Below are positions 1 through 8,241 of a DNA stretch of 64,000 nt, in pieces; positions within the stretch are counted from its first letter, which is position 1; the number at the start of each line of letters is the position of its first letter. Location: contig CAJUQA010000005.1 of the NCBI GenBank assembly GCA_910588375.1, forward strand, positions 115,561 to 179,560, written 5' to 3'. This DNA is from an uncultured Odoribacter sp. (GTDB lineage: Bacteria; Bacteroidota; Bacteroidia; Bacteroidales; Marinifilaceae). The notes under the pieces are model-generated. The model saw only the letters and a program-made list of their open reading frames with translations. It was not told the DNA's origin and did no database searches. Position numbers and translations under genes: made by a program.

Positions 1-288
1 ACCGTATCACTCTATGACATGCGGTTTCTAAAACCCATTGACGAAAAACTGCTGGAAGAAATTTTCCAAAAGCACAAACACGTGATTACGCTGGAAGACG
101 GCTGCATCACCGGAGGACTGGGGGATGCGGTGACAGAATACATGGCAACCCACGGCCACCGGGCCACGATTGTAAAAATGGGCATCCCCGACCGGTTTGT
201 CGAACACGGCACCACCCAACAACTGCGTGCGGAATGCGGATTTGACCAAGAAGACATATACCGGAAAATCTGTGAATTATTGGGCTAA
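1..288 (+). CDS. dxs: 1-deoxy-D-xylulose-5-phosphate synthase, C-terminal part
   Basis: The reading frame is open from the first base, so the gene begins upstream of the window; about 95 codons are visible. The segment matches the C-terminal transketolase-like domain of Dxs, with the run LEDGCITGGLGDAV followed by the GIPDRFVEHGTTQQL region typical of the enzyme's end. Dxs condenses pyruvate and glyceraldehyde-3-phosphate in the first step of the MEP isoprenoid pathway, using thiamine diphosphate in the cytoplasm. The thiamine-binding N-terminal half lies outside the window. The Crp-like gene follows after 30 bases and could be co-transcribed. Assignment rests on domain resemblance only. Confidence 0.85.
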   Translation, partial: TVSLYDMRFLKPIDEKLLEEIFQKHKHVITLEDGCITGGLGDAVTEYMATHGHRATIVKMGIPDRFVEHGTTQQLRAECGFDQEDIYRKICELLG

Positions 289-318
289 AACCGGACTTCC
301 AGCACAAGAGAAAAACAA

Positions 319-1014
319 ATGAAAGGCGAAATAACACTACCCGATGCGGAAACATGCAAACGGAAATTCAGGGAAACCTTTAAAACAATCTCTGATCCGG
401 CACCGCTATTTTTGCCCGATTGCGTAAAAGCATACAAAAAAGGAACACTGATATACTCCGAGGGCACCCCCATGAAAGGCTGCTATTTCGTATATGAGGG
501 AATCGTCAAAATATACCAGACAGGCAACGAAGGAAAAGAACAAATCATCAAATTCGAAAAAGAAGGGGACATCTTCGGATTCCGTTCCGTAATCCTGAAA
601 GAAACAGCCTGTACCTCTGTGGAAACCCTTTCCGACAGCATACTCTGCTTCATTCCCGACACAGTCCTTTTTCAGGAAATCCGCAACAATGCCGAATTCG
701 CTTACGAACTGATGCAAATCGCCTGCAAAGAATTAGGTGAATCCAACCGCTACATCAAAGACATCGCCCAAAAATCGGTAAAAGAACGTCTCGCCGAAAT
801 ACTGCTGTTGATTGCCCACGACTTCGGCATAGAACCAGACGGCACGTTGAAACTCGCTATCTCCCGCGAAGACCTGAGTAACTTTGTCGGTACAGCCACC
901 GAAACACTTATCCGCCTGCTCTCGGAATACAAAACCGAAGGACTTGTCGAAGCCAAAGGAAGAAAAATCAAACTTCTCAATCCGGAAAAATTAAAATGTC
1001 TGGCGGGAGATTAG
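319..1014 (+). CDS. Crp/Fnr-family transcriptional regulator
   Basis: A 231-residue protein with the two-domain Crp/Fnr layout. An N-terminal cyclic-nucleotide-binding-like beta roll (about residues 35-150, with GTLIYSEGTPMKGCYFVYEG) is followed by a C-terminal winged helix (about 155-225, recognition segment SREDLSNFVGTATETLIRLL). There is no N-terminal cysteine cluster of the Fnr type, so an oxygen-sensing iron-sulfur centre is not indicated. Ligand and targets cannot be read from the sequence. It follows dxs by 30 bases. The ATG start gives the family's normal length. Confidence 0.9.
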   Translation: MKGEITLPDAETCKRKFRETFKTISDPAPLFLPDCVKAYKKGTLIYSEGTPMKGCYFVYEGIVKIYQTGNEGKEQIIKFEKEGDIFGFRSVILKETACTSVETLSDSILCFIPDTVLFQEIRNNAEFAYELMQIACKELGESNRYIKDIAQKSVKERLAEILLLIAHDFGIEPDGTLKLAISREDLSNFVGTATETLIRLLSEYKTEGLVEAKGRKIKLLNPEKLKCLAGD

Positions 1015-1164
1015 TGCGAATAGTGTAATTTTTATTAAATTTATACAATATACGCTACCACTCCATCTGCATTCTTTAAAATCTTCCTCTCTTTGTAAAT
1101 AATTCACCGTTTTTTCGTATCTTGACAATTGCAAAAATGTCTAACCACTCAAACTTATAAAAAC

Positions 1165-2370
1165 ATGCCACAGATTTCAGAAAAAGGTAAAACCCTCCCG
1201 GCCTCCCCCATCAGAAAACTGGTTCCCTACGCCAATCAAGCCAAAAGCAGAGGAATAAAAGTATATCATCTCAATATCGGACAACCCGATATTGAAACCC
1301 CGTCCATAGCCCTGGAAGCCGTACGAAACATGCGGCTGAACGTAATCGAATACACTCCGTCGGACGGAAACAACACCCTGAAAACCAAACTCTGCAGCTA
1401 CTACCGGCATTTAGGAATCAGCATAAACGAAGAAGACGTACTCATCACGACAGGAGGTTCCGAAGCGATTCTTTTCGCTTTTCTCAGCACACTCAATGAA
1501 GGCGACGAAATCATCATCCCCGAACCTTTTTACGCCAACTACACGGCATTCGCCCTCATGGCCGGTGCCACCGTCAAAACAGTCACCTCAACCATCGAAA
1601 ACAACTTCGCCCTGCCTCCCGTCAGTGAAATCGAAAAGAAAATCACACCGAAAACAAAAGGAATCGTCATCATAAACCCCAACAACCCAACAGGTTACCT
1701 CTACTCAAAAGAAGAATTGGAAGCCCTCGCGAAGATTGTCAAAAAACACGACATCTATTTGTATTCGGACGAGGTCTACAGACGATATTGCTATGACGGA
1801 CTTCAACACCATTCGGTCATGAACCTCCAAGGCATCGAACAAAACACGATTCTTTTCGACTCCATGTCCAAACGCTACAGCGAATGCGGCATTCGGGTCG
1901 GAGCGCTCATCACCCGCAACAAAAACGTCTTGGCTGCCGCCCTGAAATTCGGAATGGCCCGTCTGTGTCCTCCGGCCCTCGGACAAATAGCGGCAGAAGC
2001 ATCGCTCGATACAACCGACGAATACTTTGCACGGGTCCACCGGGAATACGTGGAACGCAGAGACTTCATGGTAGAAGCGCTCAACAAAATCCCCGGCGTC
2101 ATTTGCCCGCTCCCCAAAGGCGCTTTCTACTCCATCGTCCGGCTCCCCGTCGATGATGCGGACAAATTCTGCCAATGGCTGCTCGAAGAATTCGAATACA
2201 ACCACCAAACCGTAATGCTTGCTCCCGCCAGCGGTTTTTATCACACCCCCGGCTTGGGCAAAAATGAAGTAAGGATTGCCTACGTACTAAAAAAGAGTGA
2301 ATTGAAAAAAGCCATAGAGACACTGGCGGTCGCATTAAACGAGTACCCCGGAAAAACGGAAAGGAAATAA
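1165..2370 (+). CDS. PLP-dependent class I/II aminotransferase
   Basis: A fold-type I aminotransferase of 401 residues when started at ATG 1165. An ATG 36 bases upstream is in frame but adds a stretch unlike the family. Visible marks are NIGQPDIETP near the N-terminus, the NPNNPTG motif, the SDEVY segment and the PLP-lysine motif SMSKRY with Lys near residue 236. Such enzymes transfer amino groups between amino acids and 2-oxo acids; the amino-acid specificity cannot be read here. A TATCTTGA sequence in the 1120s resembles a Bacteroidetes -7 element. It precedes an acyltransferase gene but may have its own promoter. Confidence 0.9.
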   Translation: MPQISEKGKTLPASPIRKLVPYANQAKSRGIKVYHLNIGQPDIETPSIALEAVRNMRLNVIEYTPSDGNNTLKTKLCSYYRHLGISINEEDVLITTGGSEAILFAFLSTLNEGDEIIIPEPFYANYTAFALMAGATVKTVTSTIENNFALPPVSEIEKKITPKTKGIVIINPNNPTGYLYSKEELEALAKIVKKHDIYLYSDEVYRRYCYDGLQHHSVMNLQGIEQNTILFDSMSKRYSECGIRVGALITRNKNVLAAALKFGMARLCPPALGQIAAEASLDTTDEYFARVHREYVERRDFMVEALNKIPGVICPLPKGAFYSIVRLPVDDADKFCQWLLEEFEYNHQTVMLAPASGFYHTPGLGKNEVRIAYVLKKSELKKAIETLAVALNEYPGKTERK

Positions 2371-2380
2371 GAAATTTTGT

Positions 2381-2388
2381 TATCTTTG
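2381..2388 (+). promoter_or_regulatory. Bacteroidetes -7 promoter element upstream of the acyltransferase
   Basis: TATCTTTG matches the TAnnTTTG -7 consensus and lies 17 bases before the ATG at 2406. No TTG is seen at the usual -33 distance, so the promoter call is tentative. Confidence 0.45.
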
Positions 2389-2405
2389 CGACAAAATAAA
2401 AAAAT

Positions 2406-3551
2406 ATGACATCGGATTCCGAATTCAACAGCATCAGGCCTTACGTGAACGGCGAAATTGAAAAAGCCACACAGAGATTAAGCACGTCTGAAGATTTTTT
2501 ATCCGTTTTCACCCAACTCACACAGATGGAAAAGGATAGCATCGCGAATGCACTGACTCAGGTACATGATCGGGATGACTTTCAAAACTACTTTTTCGGC
2601 CCGGCGATGGAAGCTGTCATCAAAAATACCTCCGACGGCGTCTCCGTACAGGGACTCGAAAACCTTACGCCGGAAACATCCTATCTTTTCATCTCCAACC
2701 ACCGGGACATCATTCTGGATTCCGCCATTCTCAACCTGATTCTGAGAAAAAACGGCTTCAAATACACACAGGCTGCCATCGGAAGCAACCTGCTGGTAAA
2801 CGAATGGGTCACGGATTTGGTAAAACTCAACTCCTGCTTTGTTATCGAACGGGACATCCCGGTTCGGGAAATGATAGTAAGTTCCGCCCTGCGCTCCAAA
2901 TACATCCGGGAAACATTGCGGGAAAGACACAATTCCGTTTGGATAGCCCAACGCGAAGGAAGAACCAAAAACGGTGACGACAAAACCCAACCCAGTCTTC
3001 TGAAAATGTTCAAAATGACCGGAGCAAAAGATTTTGTGGAAAACTTCCGGGAACTGCGCATCGTTCCTGTGGCCATTTCCTACGAATGGGAACCGTGCGA
3101 CGACCTGAAAACAAATGAATTATATACACGCACAGTAAGCGAATACACCAAGACCCCGGAAGAAGACATGAAAAGCATGAAAACGGGGCTGGCAACTTAC
3201 AAAGGAAGAATCAATTTCACAATCGACAAACCCATTGACAAAGAACTGGATGAAATTGCCGGACTACCCTCCAACGGCGACCGCCTGGAAGCATTGGCCC
3301 GTCTCATAGACGCCAAAATACACCGGAACTTCAAACTATGGCCCAACAACTACATCGCCTACGACCTTGCGCATTCAGGCAACAAATTTTCTCATCTTTA
3401 CAATGAAAAAGAAAAAGAACACTTCATCCAGACCATGATGCAGAAAATCGACCGGATTGAAGGAAACCGATCGCTTCTCAACAACATTTTCCTGGAAATC
3501 TATGCCAATCCTGTTAAAAACAGTATAAATACGCAAGACACTGCAAAATAA
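2406..3551 (+). CDS. PlsB-like glycerophospholipid acyltransferase
   Basis: A 381-residue soluble-looking protein with the acyltransferase blocks of the PlsB/GPAT family: SNHRDIILDSA (block I, about residues 96-106), QREGRTKNGDD (block III) and RIVPVAISYEW (block IV). It probably acylates glycerol-3-phosphate or a related acceptor in membrane lipid synthesis. In block I the spacing from the conserved His to the Asp is HX5D rather than the canonical HX4D of E. coli PlsB. The exact acceptor is not shown by sequence. Confidence 0.75.
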   Translation: MTSDSEFNSIRPYVNGEIEKATQRLSTSEDFLSVFTQLTQMEKDSIANALTQVHDRDDFQNYFFGPAMEAVIKNTSDGVSVQGLENLTPETSYLFISNHRDIILDSAILNLILRKNGFKYTQAAIGSNLLVNEWVTDLVKLNSCFVIERDIPVREMIVSSALRSKYIRETLRERHNSVWIAQREGRTKNGDDKTQPSLLKMFKMTGAKDFVENFRELRIVPVAISYEWEPCDDLKTNELYTRTVSEYTKTPEEDMKSMKTGLATYKGRINFTIDKPIDKELDEIAGLPSNGDRLEALARLIDAKIHRNFKLWPNNYIAYDLAHSGNKFSHLYNEKEKEHFIQTMMQKIDRIEGNRSLLNNIFLEIYANPVKNSINTQDTAK

Positions 3552-3596
3552 AGGCGACGAATTTTAATATTTACTAAAAACAAAACTATTCGCCAC

Positions 3597-3776
3597 ATGA
3601 AAGCCGCAAAATTACTCATCCTGCTCTCCGCATTTCTGATTATGATTTCGAGTGTACTCACCCTGATGGCCACCCCTGACAGGACAGGGGTCTATCTAAA
3701 TGTGGGAGCCATGTTTTGTCTCGTCCTTGCCATCTCGGTCATGAACTTTAAAAATAACCCGGAAAAACGGTCGTAA
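3597..3776 (+). CDS. small membrane protein, two predicted helices
   Basis: A 59-codon frame from ATG 3597 to TAA 3776. The product begins MKAAKLLILLSAFLIMISSV, a hydrophobic helix; a short polar linker (about residues 26-34) and a second hydrophobic segment (35-50) follow, ending in a charged tail NFKNNPEKRS. It fits exactly between the acyltransferase gene and the next small gene, whose ATG follows the stop by one base, which suggests translational coupling. I do not recognise the family, and no function can be given. Confidence 0.65.
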   Translation: MKAAKLLILLSAFLIMISSVLTLMATPDRTGVYLNVGAMFCLVLAISVMNFKNNPEKRS

Positions 3777-3777
3777 A

Positions 3778-4026
3778 ATGTACAAAGTCAAACGAACCAT
3801 TTACTTAAAAGAGCGCTCCATAGACGTCTGGTTCGGATTGGTCAGCAAAACCAAAAACGGAAAAAACGGCAAATACACCGTCTATCTGCTCACAGACGAC
3901 CCGCGCAACCCCTTTAATCACGCCGAACCCATTCTAAGCGGCATCACATCCAAAGACACCGCCATAAAAAAAGGCATCGAATATGCCAAAACACTGTTTC
4001 AGAATATATTGAACAATCAAGAATAA
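3778..4026 (+). CDS. small hypothetical protein
   Basis: An 82-residue protein whose ATG follows the previous stop codon by a single base and whose end lies 17 bases before gltX, so all three are probably in one operon. The sequence is mixed alpha/beta-like with a basic N-terminal half (KTKNGKNGKY) and a C-terminal helix, and has no membrane segment or signal peptide. I do not recognise the family. Confidence 0.6.
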   Translation: MYKVKRTIYLKERSIDVWFGLVSKTKNGKNGKYTVYLLTDDPRNPFNHAEPILSGITSKDTAIKKGIEYAKTLFQNILNNQE

Positions 4027-4043
4027 CCCAAAACTCATTTACG

Positions 4044-5564
4044 ATGGAAAGAAAAGTCAGAGTCAGGTTCGCTCCCAGTCCCACCGGAGCCCTCCACCTC
4101 GGAGGCGTAAGAACCGCTCTTTTCAATTACTTGTTTGCCCGCCGTCATCACGGCGATTTTCTGCTTCGCATCGAAGACACCGACCAGACCCGCTACGTGC
4201 CCGGAGCGGAACAATACATCATCGACTCATTGAAATGGTGCGGCCTGCACGTTGACGAAGGAGTCGGAGTCGGTGGCGACTGCGGCCCTTACCGTCAGAG
4301 TGAAAGAAAAGAACTATACAGGCAATATGCCCTGCAATTGGTTGGAAGCGGCCACGCCTACTACTCATTCGATTCCTCCGAAGAACTCGACAGGCAGAGA
4401 AAAGAATGCGAAAGCCGGGGCGAAACCTTCATATACAACGCCCAAAGCCGCCGCCACTTGAAAAACTCGCTCAACCTGTCGCCCGAAGAGACAAAACAGC
4501 TGCTGGAATCAGGCATTCCCTACGTAATCCGGTTTAAAATGCCCGACTGCGAAGAGCTCCTTTTAAACGACATCATCCGGGGCGAAGTACGTTTCAACAC
4601 CGCCATTCTGGACGACAAAGTACTGTTCAAATCCGACGGGATGCCCACCTACCACCTGGCAAACATCGTAGACGACCACCTGATGAAAATCACCCACGTC
4701 ATCCGGGGTGAAGAATGGCTGCCCTCCCTGCCTCTCCATGTCCTGCTTTACAGAGCCTTCGGCTGGGAAGACACTATGCCTCAATTCGCCCACTTGCCCC
4801 TTATTCTAAAACCGGTAGGCAACGGCAAACTAAGCAAACGGGACGGCAACAAAATGGGATTCCCCGTATTCCCCATGGAATTCACCGATCCCGAAACTGG
4901 CGAAAAATGGCACGGCTACAAAGAAGACGGCTACTTCCCCGAAGCCTTCATCAACATGCTGGCGCTCTTGGGCTGGAACGACGGCACCGACAAAGAAATA
5001 TTCACCATCGACGAACTGTGTGAAGCCTTCTCCCTCGAAAGAGTACACAAAGCCGGCTCCCGCTTCGACCCGGAAAAAGCCAAATGGTTCAACCACAAAT
5101 ACCTCATCGCCAAACCCGATGCGGAAATTGCAGGGCTGCTCGCCGGCATCCTGCACGCCAACGGACTGGAATGCGAACAGGAAAAACTGGAAAAAATCTG
5201 CGGACTCATGAAAGAACGCGCCAACTTCGTCAGTGACATCTACAACGACAGCCTCTTCTTCTTCCAGACACCAGAAACCTACGTCGAAAAAGACGTCAAA
5301 AAATACTGGAAAGAAGAATCCGTACCGGTCATGAAAGAACTCTACCGCATCTTAAGCGAAATCGACGATTATTCGTTTGCAAACACCGACAAAATCATCT
5401 CCGGCTGGATCAACGAAAAAGAACTCGGATTCGGGAAAGTCATGAACCCCTTCCGCGTGGCAATCGTCGGGGCTGCCAAAGGACCCCACATGTACGACAT
5501 CATCGAAATCCTTGGCAAAGAAGAAACACTGAAACGGCTTGACAAAGCCATCAGAACACTTTAA
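4044..5564 (+). CDS. gltX: glutamyl-tRNA synthetase
   Basis: A 506-residue class I aminoacyl-tRNA synthetase that charges tRNA-Glu. The HIGH signature appears as PTGALHLGG (His18), and the KMSKS loop as KLSKRDG (residues 262-268). The catalytic Rossmann domain is followed by the alpha-helical anticodon-binding region to the C-terminus, and the length is normal for the family. A perfect terminator hairpin lies immediately downstream and closes this plus-strand transcription unit. Confidence 0.97.
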   Translation: MERKVRVRFAPSPTGALHLGGVRTALFNYLFARRHHGDFLLRIEDTDQTRYVPGAEQYIIDSLKWCGLHVDEGVGVGGDCGPYRQSERKELYRQYALQLVGSGHAYYSFDSSEELDRQRKECESRGETFIYNAQSRRHLKNSLNLSPEETKQLLESGIPYVIRFKMPDCEELLLNDIIRGEVRFNTAILDDKVLFKSDGMPTYHLANIVDDHLMKITHVIRGEEWLPSLPLHVLLYRAFGWEDTMPQFAHLPLILKPVGNGKLSKRDGNKMGFPVFPMEFTDPETGEKWHGYKEDGYFPEAFINMLALLGWNDGTDKEIFTIDELCEAFSLERVHKAGSRFDPEKAKWFNHKYLIAKPDAEIAGLLAGILHANGLECEQEKLEKICGLMKERANFVSDIYNDSLFFFQTPETYVEKDVKKYWKEESVPVMKELYRILSEIDDYSFANTDKIISGWINEKELGFGKVMNPFRVAIVGAAKGPHMYDIIEILGKEETLKRLDKAIRTL

Positions 5565-5569
5565 TACAA

Positions 5570-5605
5570 AACACCCCTTCCGCCCAACTGTTCGGAAGGG
5601 GTGTT
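5570..5605 (+). terminator. intrinsic terminator after gltX
   Basis: A perfect 13-bp stem (5570-5582 with 5593-5605, AACACCCCTTCCG and its complement) around a 10-base loop begins six bases after the gltX stop. The U-tract on the plus strand is weak; the A-rich side also allows termination of minus-strand transcription. Confidence 0.85.
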
Positions 5606-5708
5606 CATTCTACGCCCCACATCTATCCTCTGGGAAAAAACTAAAGCTAAGCGAATTAACCGACAGCATCAAATGTATCCCTTCAGATACTACGGACAAA
5701 TCTTCCCC

Positions 5709-5924
5709 TCAAATCGAATCTGCAGCACGGCGTATTCGCTCCGAAAGATCAACCAAAGCTCCTTTTAAAATTTCAGTCTCCTCCACTGTGAAAGCCGTCG
5801 GTTTTCCATTCCCATCCACTCCGTCCATTTTATGATAGAGCCAGGAACTTGACTTCCCAAAATAAGTCCGGGCTAAATCCGCCCACGAAATCGCTACTAA
5901 CAAATCTGCCAGTTGTTTTTTCAT
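5709..5924 (-). CDS. DUF5053-like protein
   Basis: A short protein found in Bacteroidetes, recognised by the ARTYFGKSSSWLYHKMDG segment, which resembles the DUF5053 family. I chose the start at 5924 (MKKQLADLL, 71 residues) because AGGAGG lies a few bases upstream of it; an upstream ATG at 5963 would give 84 residues. A clear Shine-Dalgarno of this kind is unusual for Bacteroidetes genes. The TYFGKSSSWLY part looks like a small DNA-binding helix, but no function is known to me. It sits downstream of a 49-codon gene and two DUF6266-like genes on the same strand. Confidence 0.65.
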   Translation of the reverse strand: MKKQLADLLVAISWADLARTYFGKSSSWLYHKMDGVDGNGKPTAFTVEETEILKGALVDLSERIRRAADSI

Positions 5925-5979
5925 AGAAACAACCTCCTTTGTTTGATTCATTACTATTTCCATATCATTTACTCTTTAT

Positions 5980-6129
5980 TTACTTCTCTTCCTCACAATC
6001 CAGTAACTCATTAAATAATCTTTCAATATACCATAGTATCTCCGGATAGCCGTCAGGATATGATTTCTTATAATTCCGAATAGCCATAATCAGGTCATAT
6101 TCCTCTTCTGTCAGTATTGTTGTTTTCAT
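5980..6129 (-). CDS. small hypothetical protein (49 residues)
   Basis: An ATG at 6129 opens a 49-codon frame ending at TAA 5980-5982. The product starts MKTTILTEEEYDLIMAIRNY, is acidic and helical, and contains YPDGYPEILWYIERLF. It ends just upstream of the DUF5053-like gene on the same strand, so the two are probably co-transcribed. No family recognised. Confidence 0.55.
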   Translation of the reverse strand: MKTTILTEEEYDLIMAIRNYKKSYPDGYPEILWYIERLFNELLDCEEEK

Positions 6130-6216
6130 ATCCTTTCCGTATTTGAACCATACAAATATAGTACGATTTTTCGTATTATGCGTTTTTAACCCGAACTTAA
6201 TCTAAAAAATCCCCTC

Positions 6217-6849
6217 TCAACTCTTCTTCACACACTGCGAAGCGGAAGCGCTTTTCCCATCCTTCGACAACACAAACACATACACACACAGCGCATCCAC
6301 CTCCCAGCCCGGCGGTAAATCCACCACAGCAGCCTCCGTATCCTTACGCTCATTCAAAACGAAAACCCGCAACTTCAGTTTCTTTTCCTCCAACACGGCC
6401 GCATACAGACAATCATCATCCGCCGCATGCCTCATAAACTCCTCCGCCTCATGCGTAAACGTCAATTGGCTTCCCGTCTCATCGACCGACATCCTCACCT
6501 CCGGCAAACGACGGTTACCGGCAGATACAAGCATCCGGTCATAATTCACCGTCACCTCCAGCTCATCACTCACCACCACAGCCTGCTGGTTCAACTTCAC
6601 AAACATATTGTCCGGCGTATAATTCGCAGGCCTGCCGGGAAATCCCAGTCCCAGCACCGGATCATACACACTGCACAACCCCACCAGCCTCTTCATCCGA
6701 AGACGCTGCTTCCGCTGGGCAAGCGTACGGGGGTTAAACACTTGGGTAACTTTCTCTTTTACAATATTGATACCCTTTGTCCTACACGTCGTCAGATTTC
6801 CAAATGATTTGGATAATCTACTGAATGCAGTAGAATTAAAAATAGCCAT
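6217..6849 (-). CDS. DUF6266-like protein, copy 2
   Basis: A 210-residue protein resembling the DUF6266 family of Bacteroidetes. The N-terminal half has NPRTLAQRKQRLRMKRLV, a segment typical of these proteins, followed by beta-strand-rich sequence ending in a region like an Ig fold (GWEVDALCVYVFVLSKDG). It has no signal peptide or membrane segment. It starts four bases after the stop of its paralogue upstream, so they form a tandem pair in one operon. The biological role of the family is not known to me. Confidence 0.65.
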   Translation of the reverse strand: MAIFNSTAFSRLSKSFGNLTTCRTKGINIVKEKVTQVFNPRTLAQRKQRLRMKRLVGLCSVYDPVLGLGFPGRPANYTPDNMFVKLNQQAVVVSDELEVTVNYDRMLVSAGNRRLPEVRMSVDETGSQLTFTHEAEEFMRHAADDDCLYAAVLEEKKLKLRVFVLNERKDTEAAVVDLPPGWEVDALCVYVFVLSKDGKSASASQCVKKS

Positions 6850-6853
6850 AATA

Positions 6854-7498
6854 TTATATTTTTGGCATTAAACAAAAATGTCTGCTACCTGAAAACAACT
6901 CACCTGAATCCGAGCAGACATAGCAAAACAGATGAGTAAATTCGGACAATGCCGGCGGAAGACGGATCTTCACACCTCCATGCCGTCTCCGGCAATCTCC
7001 TATATCTAATACTTTAACAGTAAACACATCCTCCCGCTTCATCAACGCCACCCCTATCCGGTCATCGGCATTCATACTCGGATGACACCCCCTGCAGTCC
7101 CACCTCATCTCCCATCCTCCGTCCTCATCCCTGCCCAACTTCAGGTCATTCGGCAACAAAAGAGGCCCCGCCGTCAACTGCAACTTCTCAAAATCACCGA
7201 TACACCCCCTTTTCCTGAAAATCGCCACATTCACCCGCACAAACTCATTATACCCCGTTTTCGGCAGCCCTTTCATCGCCCCGCACCAGGCCTTATCCAA
7301 CCCTGCCGCCCTCACCGCTTTCCACAAAAACGCCACCGCCGACATCCGCACCTGCTGCGCCCGCTGACCCTCCGAAAAAACCTGCTTCCCCCTCTCTCCC
7401 CTTCTTCGAACCACCGTTTGTCCTCCAAGCTGATACACAACTAAATCACCAAAAACACCTTTAGCTCCTTTCAAACAACCATCCTTTATTACAACCAT
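6854..7498 (-). CDS. DUF6266-like protein, copy 1
   Basis: A 214-residue paralogue of the next gene. Shared layout: a short N-terminal strand region (KGVFGDLVVYQLGGQTVVRR), a basic helix (GQRAQQVRMSAVAFLWKAVR), then a beta-rich C-terminal half. A strong AGGAGG sequence (7506-7511) lies eight bases before the ATG at 7498. The strong ribosome site, also seen for the DUF5053-like gene, hints that this cassette may not be native to the chromosome, but no integrase is visible. Function unknown. Confidence 0.6.
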   Translation of the reverse strand: MVVIKDGCLKGAKGVFGDLVVYQLGGQTVVRRRGERGKQVFSEGQRAQQVRMSAVAFLWKAVRAAGLDKAWCGAMKGLPKTGYNEFVRVNVAIFRKRGCIGDFEKLQLTAGPLLLPNDLKLGRDEDGGWEMRWDCRGCHPSMNADDRIGVALMKREDVFTVKVLDIGDCRRRHGGVKIRLPPALSEFTHLFCYVCSDSGELFSGSRHFCLMPKI

Positions 7499-7661
7499 AT
7501 CATCTCCTCCTGTTTTATCATCATTAATATTATTATAATTATTATTAAAGTCACTGCATCACATTTAAAGTAACTATGACTATACATTTTACTTTACAAC
7601 ACAAAGGTAAATACAAAAATCATTTCACTCAAAGAAATTTGTAAATTATTTTATAAATTTA

Positions 7662-7692
7662 TTTTAAAATACTGAAAATCAGTATTTTAAAA
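7662..7692. repeat. AT-rich perfect inverted repeat
   Basis: TTTTAAAATACTGA (7662-7675), a 3-base AAA loop and its exact complement (7679-7692) form a 14-bp hairpin. The T-rich sequence on either side is compatible with a weak intrinsic terminator, but no gene ends nearby on either strand. Confidence 0.6.
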
Positions 7693-8026
7693 TTTACAAA
7701 AACATCAAACAACATCGTTTTAAGTATCAAAATTACATTCAATATGTTTAATTATACATACAAATAATAGCAACACGACCATCACACAGAGTAATACATA
7801 TTAGATTAACATGTCGAACACAAATAAATTCATGTTCAGAAAACTCACAAGCGGCCACATCAGCACCTTTCCACCACCTTCTTTTCCTCCCTACGCCACT
7901 TTCACAGCTTCTCCCCCCTGCTCTGTTTGCATAATCCCGGAATTTTAATACATTTGTTCCGTTGTTTACAAAGCGTAACAACAGACATATTGTTTTTTAA
8001 AGCGTTTAGCTTTATCCTTCGACGAA

Positions 8027-8185
8027 ATCTCGACAATTTCACTCTATTGGGATAAATGGTACAAACGCTCTCGCTCGCCATATATACCTCTACGGTCATA
8101 TATCCCGGCTGGCGTGGGACGTCGTTTTATCAATAGAGTAGGAAGTCGAGATCCTCAGTCGAGATAAAACTAACAGATCCCACGC
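8027..8185. repeat. two overlapping inverted repeats upstream of the repeat lipoprotein
   Basis: Repeat A: 8027-8049 pairs with 8131-8152 (ATCTCGAC...CTCTATTG against CAATAGAG...GTCGAGAT). Repeat B: GCGTGGGA (8112-8119) and GTTTTATC (8124-8131) pair with GATAAAAC (8163-8170) and TCCCACGC (8178-8185). The two foldings share bases and cannot both form. GTCGAGAT occurs twice directly (8145-8152, 8158-8165) and once inverted. The element sits about 55 bases before the lipoprotein start. Confidence 0.6.
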
Positions 8186-8241
8186 TTTCTTTTTTATATT
8201 CACCACCTTCCGGGGATTTGAGGTGCAAAAAAATAACAGCG

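Larger units (their letters stand above)
7499..8241. other. gene-poor, palindrome-rich intergenic region
   Basis: About 740 bases with no convincing gene. From 7530 to 7745 it is very AT-rich and contains a 14-bp perfect inverted repeat (7662-7675 with 7679-7692). From 8027 to 8185 it contains two overlapping inverted repeats described separately. Three minus-strand frames (7748-7981, 7902-8099, 8096-8359) cross the area but overlap one another and have no recognisable domain; I treat them as probably not coding. Confidence 0.5.

Noticed and set aside
8027..8152. Invertible promoter of the repeat lipoprotein
   Set aside because: Arms are imperfect and no tyrosine or serine recombinase is in the window; kept only as a low-level observation.
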